IMG/VR virus record: IMGVR_UViG_3300010389_000105 | Location: 1-26,615 of that record | DNA length: 26,615 nucleotides | Direction: 5' to 3' (one strand) | Source of the DNA: a virus | Shown here: piece by piece, positions 7,322 through 14,513 of the stretch | Layout: every line of letters starts with the position of its first letter | How positions within the stretch are numbered: position 1 is the first letter of the stretch | Program-made: the position numbers and the translations under genes | Notes under the pieces: generated by a model | The model's database searches: none | Told to the model about the DNA's origin: nothing | What the model saw: only the letters and a program-made list of their open reading frames with translations

Positions 7322-8025
7322 ACCCACTTTCGTTAGACATTAAAAAAGCATTGGCTTACGAGGCCAGGCAAAAAGCCCCAAATGAATGCTGTGGATTCAT
7401 AGTCAACGGAAAGCTTTTGCCTTGCGAGAACGCGCACTCTTCTCCAGCGACCAATTTTGCCATTAGCGCAGAGGATTACGCAAGAGCTGAAGAGGCTGGG
7501 GAAATAGAGGCCGTGTATCATTCACACATCGACGGAATGGATGGTTTTTCTATTCACGACATCAAAGCATGTAAGCAATCTAATCTTCCGTGGGCGATGA
7601 TTCATTTGCCTACCAGTAATTTCCACTACATGGATCCCACTGGAAACGCGCCCTATGAGGGGCGCGAATGGAGCTATGGGGTGCATGATTGTTATGCTCT
7701 TACCCGAGATTTTTACAAAAGAGAGTTTGGCATTGTATTGGATGACTTTGAGAGAGGAGCTGACGAAGAATGGTTAAATCCTGGCTGGTCAATGTTCGTA
7801 AACAATTACGGCGGCCAGGGGTTTTATGAAGTGAGTCGCCCAGAAAAGAAAGGCGATATTTTGCTGATGAGAATGCAAGCACCAGAACCAAACCATGTGG
7901 GCGTGATGAGTGGCAGGGGCGGAATATTTTATCACCACTTGGCCGACAGGTTATCGCAGGCTTCTGTCTACGGCGGATACTGGGCTAAAGTGACAGTTAC
8001 AGTGTTGCGGCATAAAGACTTATGA
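7318..8025 (+). CDS. Tail tip peptidase, lambda gpK-like (JAMM + NlpC/P60)
   Basis: A 235-residue two-domain hydrolase. Residues 1-110 form a JAMM/MPN domain: E23 in NECCGF, then H68-S-H70 with S78 and D81 (YHSHIDGMDGFSIHD), a complete H-x-H-x7-S-x2-D zinc motif. Residues about 115-235 form an NlpC/P60 cysteine peptidase domain with C125 (GVHDCYALTRDFY), H193 (NHVGVM) and a following polar residue near H206/H207. Lambda K has the same pair. The NlpC domain is expected to cut peptidoglycan peptides during entry, and the JAMM domain may process tail proteins (inference). I chose the ATG at 7318, which overlaps the gpL stop (ATGA); an upstream ATG at 7252 would overlap gpL by 70 bases. Confidence 0.95.
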   Translation: MNPLSLDIKKALAYEARQKAPNECCGFIVNGKLLPCENAHSSPATNFAISAEDYARAEEAGEIEAVYHSHIDGMDGFSIHDIKACKQSNLPWAMIHLPTSNFHYMDPTGNAPYEGREWSYGVHDCYALTRDFYKREFGIVLDDFERGADEEWLNPGWSMFVNNYGGQGFYEVSRPEKKGDILLMRMQAPEPNHVGVMSGRGGIFYHHLADRLSQASVYGGYWAKVTVTVLRHKDL

Positions 8026-8639
8026 CTGGCACTAAGAGGCGCTGGGTAGAAGTTAAGTTACTGGGTGAGCTTGGGCGAAAATTTGGTCGTACATATCGCT
8101 TTATGGCAATAAACGCGAAAGAAGTCATCTCTGCGTTGGCACGTCAAATACCTGGCTTTTCTGAGTATATGAGCCGTGCCCATGAGAACGGCATTGGCTT
8201 TAAGCTCGTCACCAAAGACCCAGAAGGTCTTGATTATGACGGTATTTTCTTAAGTTGTGACCGCCTTGTCATGGCGCCAGTTATCACTGGCGCTGGGAGC
8301 AACATCGGTCAAATCTTGATTGGCGCTGCGTTGATTGCCCTATCGTTCGTTTCGTTTGGCGCTGGCGCCTTCGCTGGCGTCGGTACGGCGGGGGCGTTTG
8401 GTAGCACTGCTCTGTTTAGCTTGGGCGCAAGCCTCTTCCTTACTGGCATCGCTGGACTTTTATCGCCGCCAGTAAAGACGCCCACAAGCGACACGAAGAA
8501 AAAAGAAAGTTATATGTTTGACAGGGCGGCAGAGTTAACCACTCAGGGTTATCCAGTTCCAGTGCTTTACGGAAGGTACATCCTAGATTCTCCCCTGGTC
8601 ATTTCTTCTTCTATCTCTGTCGAAAGGATTGCTGTTTGA
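8022..8639 (+). CDS. Tail assembly protein, lambda gpI-like
   Basis: A 205-residue protein. The N-terminal 90 residues look ubiquitin-like (VEVKLLGELGRKFGRTYRF, then AKEVISALARQIPGF). A central Gly/Ala-rich hydrophobic segment follows (about 88-150, IGQILIGAALIALSF and onward). The C-terminus has TTQGYPVPVLYGRYILDSP, matching the lambda I ending (QGNVLPVLYGEMRVGS). In lambda, I is needed for tail initiator assembly. It starts by an ATGA overlap with K. It ends in tandem stops TGA TAG immediately followed by the J-like ATG in the same frame. Confidence 0.9.
   Translation: MTGTKRRWVEVKLLGELGRKFGRTYRFMAINAKEVISALARQIPGFSEYMSRAHENGIGFKLVTKDPEGLDYDGIFLSCDRLVMAPVITGAGSNIGQILIGAALIALSFVSFGAGAFAGVGTAGAFGSTALFSLGASLFLTGIAGLLSPPVKTPTSDTKKKESYMFDRAAELTTQGYPVPVLYGRYILDSPLVISSSISVERIAV
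8273..8294 (+). other. Strong intragenic hairpin in gpI-like gene
   Basis: GCGCCAGT (8274-8281) and ACTGGCGC (8286-8293) form a perfect 8-bp stem with a TATC tetraloop, plus a possible flanking G-U pair. There is no following U-run. It lies where the hydrophobic segment begins. GGCGC-type codons are common here, so chance is a real possibility. Confidence 0.4.
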
Positions 8640-8642
8640 TAG

Positions 8643-10613
8643 ATGGAAAAGCTGTACGGACAAGATCAGCAATGGAAGATCAGCGGATCCAAGAAGGGCG
8701 GTGGCGCGAGCACCCCAACTGAAGACCCAGATACACTGCGAAGCAGGGGCGAGGCAAGTCTCTTGGCGGCTTTATGCGAAGGCGAGGTCGAAGGGTTTCC
8801 TACAGATGGAGTTCGGGGAAGTCATATTTATTTAGATGGCACACCATTGCAGACCAGTAGTGGTGACGCAAATTTCAATACCAAAGGCGATGAAGATGTG
8901 ACTGTCCAGTTTAGAACTGGCACTCAGTCGCAGTCACCGATGAGTGGGTTTTCTGATGTCCGCATTGAGCAAAGTTCTGGCGTAAAACTGTCGAAAAGCA
9001 CTGGGGAGACATCTGTCACTACTACCAGTGCCGAGTTGGACAGCATTGTCGTGAGGATGGGTGTGGGCTCTCTCTTTAAGATCGAAAAAGATGATGGAGA
9101 CATTAAAGGCACCTCTGTCGAATTTAGGGTTTCGATTGTCGATATAACAGGCAGCAAAGTGGGAGGCGGAGATTTCACTATCGAAGGTAAGAGCAGGGGG
9201 CCTTTTGAGAGGGAGTATGGTTTTGGACTCTCAGGAACTGGTCCATGGACTGTAAGAGTCAAGCGCTTAAGCGCTGATCCAGAAGACTTAAAAGTAAACA
9301 ACGATTTGTACTTCAAGGCGGTCGTTGGCATTATTTCTGACAAATTCTCCTATCCCAATACAGCGCTAATTGGGATGAAATTTGCGTCGGAGGCGTTTAA
9401 TAGTGTTCCAAGAATCTCCGTTGAGCTTAAGGGTCTAAAAATCAAAGTACCAAAAGACGTTAGCTCTACTGGGGTGTGGGGAGGGAAGTTCACGACCGAG
9501 TACAGCAATAATCCTGCGTGGGTGCTTTATGACCTGATGACAAATACGCGCTATGGCGCTGGACTTTTCATAGAAGAGGACGATGTAGACATCTACTCTC
9601 TATATGAAATAGCAAAATATTGCGATGAAAAAGTCTCGGACGGGAAAGGCGGCAAGCATAAGCGCTTTACCTTCAATGGCGTAATTAACAATAGGGCGGA
9701 AGCGTATGAAGTAATGAATGGCATTGCTGCTGTTTTTAGGGGCATGATTTACTTTGCCCAGGGCACAATCATGGCCACCCAAGACAGGCCTGGTAGCGTC
9801 GCTCGGCAATTTAGTCCCAGCAATGTCATCGTGGATGTAGATGACACTGGAACCGTAACTGGTCCTCCATTTGTATATGAAGGCACCGCTCTAAAAGCAA
9901 GAAAAACTGCAGCCCTTGTTTCATGGAATGACAGCTCAGATGGATTCAAGAGCAAGGTGGAATACGTGGAAGATGCATCTGGCATCCAGAGATATCAATA
10001 CAGAGAAACCGAAGTCAGGGCCTTTGGTACGACAAACAGGGCTCAAGCAAGGAGGGTTGGATACTGGACATTGTTAACAAATTTGAACGAAACAGAGACT
10101 GTCACATTCAAGGTTGGAGCGGAAGGATTCTTTCTTATGCCTGGAGATATTATTGAGATTATCGATCCCTATAGGACTCCTGGATTGGCTGCGGGAGCAC
10201 TGTCAGAAGCAAGCACTACTGGACTTGTTCTGGATCGCAATGTCACATTGAAAGATGGTATTTCGTATGAGATTATCATCAGGGATGGCGGGCAAGAGTT
10301 CCAGGCTGCAATCACAAGTTCTGCTGGTGTAACAAACAATATTTCAGTGTCGCCAGCTTTTGCGATTGCGCCAGAAGCAGGGTCGGCCTGGTTCATCCGA
10401 GAGGCCAATATTGAAGCGAAGAAATACAGGGTTACAAGCCTTGCCGAAGAGAAAGGGGTTGTGACGGTTATGGGCACTCAATATTACGAAGCCAAGTATG
10501 ACTTGGTTGACAAGCTGTCACTACTTTCACCGCAACTCACATCGGTGGCCACGTCTAAGCTGATAAACGTACCATCTGTTGCGCCACTCTCCATTGGATT
10601 CTCGGGATTATGA
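8643..10613 (+). CDS. Tail tip attachment protein, lambda gpJ-like N-terminal body
   Basis: A 656-residue homologue of roughly the first 620 residues of lambda J (about 1130). Collinear landmarks include RGEASLLAALCEGEVEGFPTDG near the start, YPNTALIGMKFASEAF (lambda YPNTALVGVQVDSEQF), then WGGKFTTEYSNNPAW and YDLMTNTRYGAG, CDEKVSDGKGGKHKRFTFNG, and TVTFKVGAEGFFLMPGDIIEI. This part forms the tip hub and channel. The FN3 and receptor-binding regions of lambda J are missing; the next gene encodes an FN3-like domain instead. No Shine-Dalgarno is seen; tandem stops of gpI precede the ATG directly. The adhesin function has probably moved to separate downstream fibre genes. Confidence 0.93.
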   Translation: MEKLYGQDQQWKISGSKKGGGASTPTEDPDTLRSRGEASLLAALCEGEVEGFPTDGVRGSHIYLDGTPLQTSSGDANFNTKGDEDVTVQFRTGTQSQSPMSGFSDVRIEQSSGVKLSKSTGETSVTTTSAELDSIVVRMGVGSLFKIEKDDGDIKGTSVEFRVSIVDITGSKVGGGDFTIEGKSRGPFEREYGFGLSGTGPWTVRVKRLSADPEDLKVNNDLYFKAVVGIISDKFSYPNTALIGMKFASEAFNSVPRISVELKGLKIKVPKDVSSTGVWGGKFTTEYSNNPAWVLYDLMTNTRYGAGLFIEEDDVDIYSLYEIAKYCDEKVSDGKGGKHKRFTFNGVINNRAEAYEVMNGIAAVFRGMIYFAQGTIMATQDRPGSVARQFSPSNVIVDVDDTGTVTGPPFVYEGTALKARKTAALVSWNDSSDGFKSKVEYVEDASGIQRYQYRETEVRAFGTTNRAQARRVGYWTLLTNLNETETVTFKVGAEGFFLMPGDIIEIIDPYRTPGLAAGALSEASTTGLVLDRNVTLKDGISYEIIIRDGGQEFQAAITSSAGVTNNISVSPAFAIAPEAGSAWFIREANIEAKKYRVTSLAEEKGVVTVMGTQYYEAKYDLVDKLSLLSPQLTSVATSKLINVPSVAPLSIGFSGL

Positions 10614-11008
10614 GCACTCGCATTGAGGTTACCTGGGAATTTCCTCGGTACACAAGCTATTCGGTGCTGAATGCAATTAGCCCCGTGATTTGCTGGCAGG
10701 AGCCTGTCAACAACCCTCTCATAAGGTACTTTGAGGTGGAGATGTATAGATCGGAAGAGGATCTATGGGTGAGGGTGGCAAATACGGAGAAAAATTATGC
10801 CTATGTTGACGCACAAGATTACGACTTTAGAACTTCCTACCGTATTCGCATTGCTACAATTGGCGTAAATGGAAAACGTAGTGGATGGTCGTACAGTCCA
10901 AGCTACTTGGCTTCTCCGCTGCGGTTTGATTTTTCCGCTGTCGACCCAGTTAGGCTACCGAACGGTGAAACAAAGCCTAACCAACGCCTTCTTTTCTTGA
11001 TGTTCTGA
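10610..11008 (+). CDS. Stand-alone FN3-like tail tip domain
   Basis: A 132-residue protein starting by an ATGA overlap with the J-like gene. The body looks like one fibronectin type III-like beta sandwich: NPLIRYFEVEMYRSEEDLWVRV, then YAYVDAQDYDFRTSYRIRIATIGVNGKRSGWS, with the aromatic Y-R-I-R pattern and an ending like 'vna.G..SgWS.s' typical of FN3. In lambda J such a domain follows the hub directly. The coupling suggests a split J in which this product sits on the tip as a separate subunit. A short, polar C-terminal tail follows (about 105-132). FN3 assignment is by pattern, not by alignment. Confidence 0.72.
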   Translation: MSTRIEVTWEFPRYTSYSVLNAISPVICWQEPVNNPLIRYFEVEMYRSEEDLWVRVANTEKNYAYVDAQDYDFRTSYRIRIATIGVNGKRSGWSYSPSYLASPLRFDFSAVDPVRLPNGETKPNQRLLFLMF

Positions 11009-11010
11009 TT

Positions 11011-11424
11011 ATGGCACTCTTCGGTCTCGACGCAGCGGGCAATTCAGCATACGTTCAGGCTCAAGGTGACGGGAGCGTTAGTGTTCCCTACATTTTGCAG
11101 CATGATATTCTTCCGTCTGGCATTCAATCGGCTTGGGCTGCCAGTACGAGTGGTGTAGTGGTCGTGTCTGGTGTGACTGGTTCGTCTTTGCGTATTTTGA
11201 ATGTTTTCTGCACCGCCACAAGCGGAGGAACTGTTCAGTTCCGAAGCGGTGCTTCTGGTGTGACTTTGACACCGAATTTCCCAGTGTATGCCTCTGGAGC
11301 CCCTCTTTCCATGGGAAGCGTCATGGGATTGTTCCAAACGGGCAGTGGCGAGGGTCTGGAAACCGTGGTAAGCAGTGGCATCGAATATCAAGTGCTGATC
11401 ACTTATCGCGAGGTTGTGGTATGA
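11011..11424 (+). CDS. Small beta-sandwich virion protein
   Basis: A 137-residue protein of alternating hydrophobic and polar residues typical of beta strands (SSLRILNVFCTATSGG, VQFRSGASGVTLTPNF, GLFQTGSGEGLETVV, IEYQVLITYREVVV). The jelly-roll-like pattern, with a conserved-looking 'F.TGSGEGL' turn and a terminal 'v.itY..v', is seen in small decoration or adhesin-type virion proteins. No specific family can be named. It starts ATTATGGCA with no Shine-Dalgarno, 2 nt after the FN3 gene, and its stop overlaps the next start. Likely a tail tip or fibre accessory subunit (inference). Confidence 0.6.
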   Translation: MALFGLDAAGNSAYVQAQGDGSVSVPYILQHDILPSGIQSAWAASTSGVVVVSGVTGSSLRILNVFCTATSGGTVQFRSGASGVTLTPNFPVYASGAPLSMGSVMGLFQTGSGEGLETVVSSGIEYQVLITYREVVV

Positions 11425-12251
11425 CGCGGATTGTCGGCTTTCTAGAAGGCGCGAAAGGCCCATTGAATGGGCGATTGTATGTGAAGGCAGGGGGCGCCTT
11501 TATTGGCGCCCCCACCAAGGATTTGTCCTTCAAGGTGGAAGACGGCATTGTCGATGTGGAATTGCCGCCTTGCCCTCCTGGCATGCCCTATTTCGTCGAT
11601 TGGAAGGATACTGGCGACATTAGCCGTTTGAAGTATGTGGAGCGTTGGCGAGTGCCCGCTGCTCCCGAGGTGAGCATTGAAGAGGTGCGCGGGCTTGTTA
11701 GGTCACGCCCTGGCCGTGCGCAAGCAGCGAGCAACAAAGGCGAGCTGCTTGAAGCGAAGATGCTGAAAAGCGAAATCAATGAGCTGGCGGCCAATTTGCA
11801 GCGTCTTGAGCAGGAAAATGCCAAGCTCTTGCGTGAAGTAACCGAGGCTGAGAGCAAGGCCGCAGCAGCCCAAGCAAAAAGTGCATCCATGCTTTCGGAG
11901 CTGGCTGGTGCCAAGCGTGAGGCAATTGATGCTCGACTTGCTCAACAAGAGGTGGTTATCGAGAGGGTGATTGAGAAGCCCATCGTTCCTGCCGACATGC
12001 AAGAAACGATTAGTGACTACCGACAGCGCCTAGAGCTAATGGCGCGTGAGAATGAAGCATTAAAGAAAGAAGTGGAAGACGCATTCTCGCTTACCACTCA
12101 TTATGCAAGTCTCCATTCACAAATTGATAGACTGACGATGGAGAAGCAGCAGCTTCTGTCTCGCATTGATGAACTGAAGCGTCCCAAGCGCAGCACAACG
12201 TCGTTGCGTAACGAAGCCATTGCAAACCTCGACCGTCTAATTAGTGGCTGA
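11421..12251 (+). CDS. Coiled-coil virion protein with N-terminal beta domain
   Basis: A 276-residue protein from ATG 11421 (ATGA overlap; GAGG 7 nt upstream). The frame is open further upstream but that stretch would lie wholly inside the preceding gene, so I reject longer starts. Residues 1-90 look like a compact beta domain with a proline cluster (VELPPCPPGMPYFVDW). Residues about 110-262 are almost pure coiled coil (EINELAANLQRLEQENAKLL, YRQRLELMARENEALKKEV). A trimeric rod or scaffold connecting the tip to fibres is a plausible job, or an assembly chaperone. No family recognised. A strong GC hairpin lies within codons for residues 24-31. Confidence 0.7.
   Translation: MTRIVGFLEGAKGPLNGRLYVKAGGAFIGAPTKDLSFKVEDGIVDVELPPCPPGMPYFVDWKDTGDISRLKYVERWRVPAAPEVSIEEVRGLVRSRPGRAQAASNKGELLEAKMLKSEINELAANLQRLEQENAKLLREVTEAESKAAAAQAKSASMLSELAGAKREAIDARLAQQEVVIERVIEKPIVPADMQETISDYRQRLELMARENEALKKEVEDAFSLTTHYASLHSQIDRLTMEKQQLLSRIDELKRPKRSTTSLRNEAIANLDRLISG
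11490..11513 (+). other. Strong GC-rich intragenic hairpin
   Basis: GGGGGCGCC (11490-11498) and GGCGCCCCC (11505-11513) form a perfect 9-bp GC stem with a TTTATT loop, about 70 nt into the coiled-coil gene. No U-tract follows, so it is not an intrinsic terminator; it could slow translation or mark an RNA processing site. Function unproven. Confidence 0.5.
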
Positions 12252-12928
12252 TGGAAAGCATTAACGTAACAGTGAGGGAAGGTGACAGCTTTGACGAGCT
12301 GTACCTTGCTTTCCAGAAACCTATTGGCACTTATCGCGATTTCACCAATTCCGAAGTGATCGCACAGATCAAGGAAACCTTTGGAGGTGATGTTATTGAC
12401 ACATTCAACATCACTAAGCTTGCTACAACTGGTCACCTAAAGCTCGCCCTGTCATCGTCTCAAACAGAGGCATTGCGTCGCAACATCGCGAGTGGTTATG
12501 ACGAGCGCCTTGTCACCTATGACGTGGGAAGGCAGGCTGCTGACCCCGCCGACATTGGTGCGCTGTATTTGTGGGACTTAAAAGAACTGTACTACGTTGA
12601 AGAAGGTGGCAGCATCGTACAGATAACAGGAGGAACAATAATTGACCCACTGTTAAACACGCGAAGAATCAGGATTGCAACTGAAGATAGACACAATCTT
12701 GGCCCATCGGACATTGTCAGAATTACTGGAACTGGCGTTGCTGGCTACAATGCCACTTACACCGCCAATACATTAGAGATCATCTCTGAGCGGGAATTTG
12801 AAATCCTGCCAGTTAACAACACTCCAATCTATAGCTCCAATTCAATAGGGGGCACTCTAAGAGTGTTGAAAGAGGATACGATTGTATTGGGGACACTGCA
12901 GGTCAAGCCTCGCATCACATCGATTTAA
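12251..12928 (+). CDS. Fibre adaptor-like protein (BppU-N-like plus beta module)
   Basis: A 225-residue two-part protein. Residues about 1-120 (INVTVREGDSFDELYLAF, later HLKLALSSSQTEAL) share a pattern with the protein at 22201: 'G.sF...v', a central strand, 'tG.lkL.L..s.T', 'YDv..tD', consistent with BppU N-terminal-type adaptor domains that anchor receptor-binding proteins. Residues about 135-205 (RHNLGPSDIVRITGTG, YTANTLEIISEREFEILP) resemble the 'HGf..Gd.V.i' beta module found in the genes at 16706 and 17522. It starts at TGATG, sharing one base with the upstream stop. Likely links fibres to the tail tip; family call is tentative. Confidence 0.62.
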   Translation: MESINVTVREGDSFDELYLAFQKPIGTYRDFTNSEVIAQIKETFGGDVIDTFNITKLATTGHLKLALSSSQTEALRRNIASGYDERLVTYDVGRQAADPADIGALYLWDLKELYYVEEGGSIVQITGGTIIDPLLNTRRIRIATEDRHNLGPSDIVRITGTGVAGYNATYTANTLEIISEREFEILPVNNTPIYSSNSIGGTLRVLKEDTIVLGTLQVKPRITSI

Positions 12929-12934
12929 GGAATT

Positions 12935-14485
12935 ATGCCTGACATTGAAGAAGGTCAACAGGTAGTAACAGTTGGCAGAACTGAGCCTATTCAGGCGGGT
13001 CAGGCGACCATGGAAAAGTCGCTGCCTGTTGCCCTGGCCAGCGACCAAACCCCTATCCCCATCCTTGATAATCTCAGTGCCCCTTCTGAGGTGCATGATG
13101 ATTTGTTGGGCAATCCCCGTGTGCAAACAAGTCTTGCGCTTTGGGATTCGACCAACATTATTGCCATCGATCCAAAGCTTTGGAAGCTAACGGAGGACCG
13201 AGAGGGCAATCCTCTTCATGCAACAGTCACTCACCTTCCCCAGGAAAGTGGTGCTCAGCTTTTAATCAATACCAATGCGCCCAACTCTACGGTGGCGCAA
13301 ATGCAAAGCCGTCTGGTGTTCCCATACCAGACTGGACGTATCACTGATGCCAGTTTTGGTATCAGCATGCTGCGCAATGTGAATGCAATTCACGAAGCTG
13401 GCCTGTTTGATGAGAAGAATGGCTATATCGTTCGCGTTATTGGCAATGATTTATTCTTTGTTCGCCGCACAAATTCTGGAGAAACTCCGCAGAACCACGG
13501 CGCACCTGCTGGATCGACAGATTTCACTGTCACCGATCCAACATCTATCTATTTCAACCATCGCTACCGCCTTTTGCCCGATGATCCTTCCGTCATGGAA
13601 GAGATTGTTCCGCGCAGCGTATTCACTGGAGACAAACTGAACGGCATTGCCCCCAGCATCCACACGCTGAGCCTGGCAAATGTCACGATGTTCCGCATCC
13701 AGATGGGCTGGTACGGCGGTTCGGCTTGCAGGCTGATGGCTTACGTGCCAGTTGACGAAAACCTGCCTGGTGGTGCCGAGCCCAAGAATGCTCGCTGGGT
13801 GACCATTCACCAGATCAACACTTGCGACCGCCTGCCGTTCCCCAGTCTTGGTAATCCCAATCTGCCTTTGACGTTCCGCGTCGTCAAGTCGGGAAGCCTT
13901 GCCCAGGCAGTGTTCCTGAAGATTTACGGAACCAAAGTAGAGGTGGATGGTGGAGACGCCACGAAGTATGACATCTTTTCGCGTGCATCTTCTTCGGTGC
14001 AGGTGAATCCTGGCGTACCCCGCGCCCTGATCTCTATTCGCTGCAAAGAAAATATTGTCAATGCAGAGGGAGCCATTACAAAGAACATCTTGCGTGTTGT
14101 TCCTTTGATGCTCAACCTGTCTTCTGCATCTTCGACGAAGTTTACGCTTGTGAAGAATGCAAGTGGCCTTGTGATTAGCGGAGCCACATACGATCCCAAG
14201 GAAGCTGGAAACCAGTGGGTGTCAGCCTCCCAACTTTCTGCTATTGAATACAACACCACCGCCTCTGGTATTTCTGGCGGCGAAATTGTTACCACGTTCT
14301 TTACTGGTGATGATGACGGACAGAATCTGGAGCTTGGCGAAATCTTCCGTTTCAACCGCGAATTCCTCACTCGTCCAATTTCTAATGAAGCTGGCGAGTC
14401 TGGTGACGTATTAACTCTTGTCGCCGAAAGTCTCGCAGTTAGCGGGAATACGGTGGCTGGTTCAATTACCTGGGGCGAGCGCTGA
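12935..14485 (+). CDS. FPYQ-type virion structural protein, paralogue 1
   Basis: A 516-residue protein, one of three related genes here (with 14514 and 25358). Shared landmarks are LGNPR near the N-terminus, RLVFPYQTGR (from about residue 126), AGLFDEKNGYIVRVIGNDLFFV, GWYGG (258-262), and a later PLTFRVVKSG. I recall this family as abundant virion or fibre proteins of cyanobacterial phages. It probably forms beta-rich fibre or baseplate-like parts around the tip; enzymatic function is not visible. An AAGGA lies 3-4 nt before the ATG at 12935, a rather short spacing. The last 100 residues form a further beta region (SAIEYNTTASGISGGEIVTT). Confidence 0.75.
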   Translation: MPDIEEGQQVVTVGRTEPIQAGQATMEKSLPVALASDQTPIPILDNLSAPSEVHDDLLGNPRVQTSLALWDSTNIIAIDPKLWKLTEDREGNPLHATVTHLPQESGAQLLINTNAPNSTVAQMQSRLVFPYQTGRITDASFGISMLRNVNAIHEAGLFDEKNGYIVRVIGNDLFFVRRTNSGETPQNHGAPAGSTDFTVTDPTSIYFNHRYRLLPDDPSVMEEIVPRSVFTGDKLNGIAPSIHTLSLANVTMFRIQMGWYGGSACRLMAYVPVDENLPGGAEPKNARWVTIHQINTCDRLPFPSLGNPNLPLTFRVVKSGSLAQAVFLKIYGTKVEVDGGDATKYDIFSRASSSVQVNPGVPRALISIRCKENIVNAEGAITKNILRVVPLMLNLSSASSTKFTLVKNASGLVISGATYDPKEAGNQWVSASQLSAIEYNTTASGISGGEIVTTFFTGDDDGQNLELGEIFRFNREFLTRPISNEAGESGDVLTLVAESLAVSGNTVAGSITWGER

Positions 14486-14513
14486 TCGCCTTTCACATTG
14501 TTAGTTATTGCTC

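Noticed and set aside
11133-11420. Upstream extension of the coiled-coil protein's frame
   Set aside because: It lies wholly inside the beta-sandwich gene in another frame and has a Cys/Trp-rich shadow composition. The ATG at 11421 has a GAGG site and an ATGA overlap.
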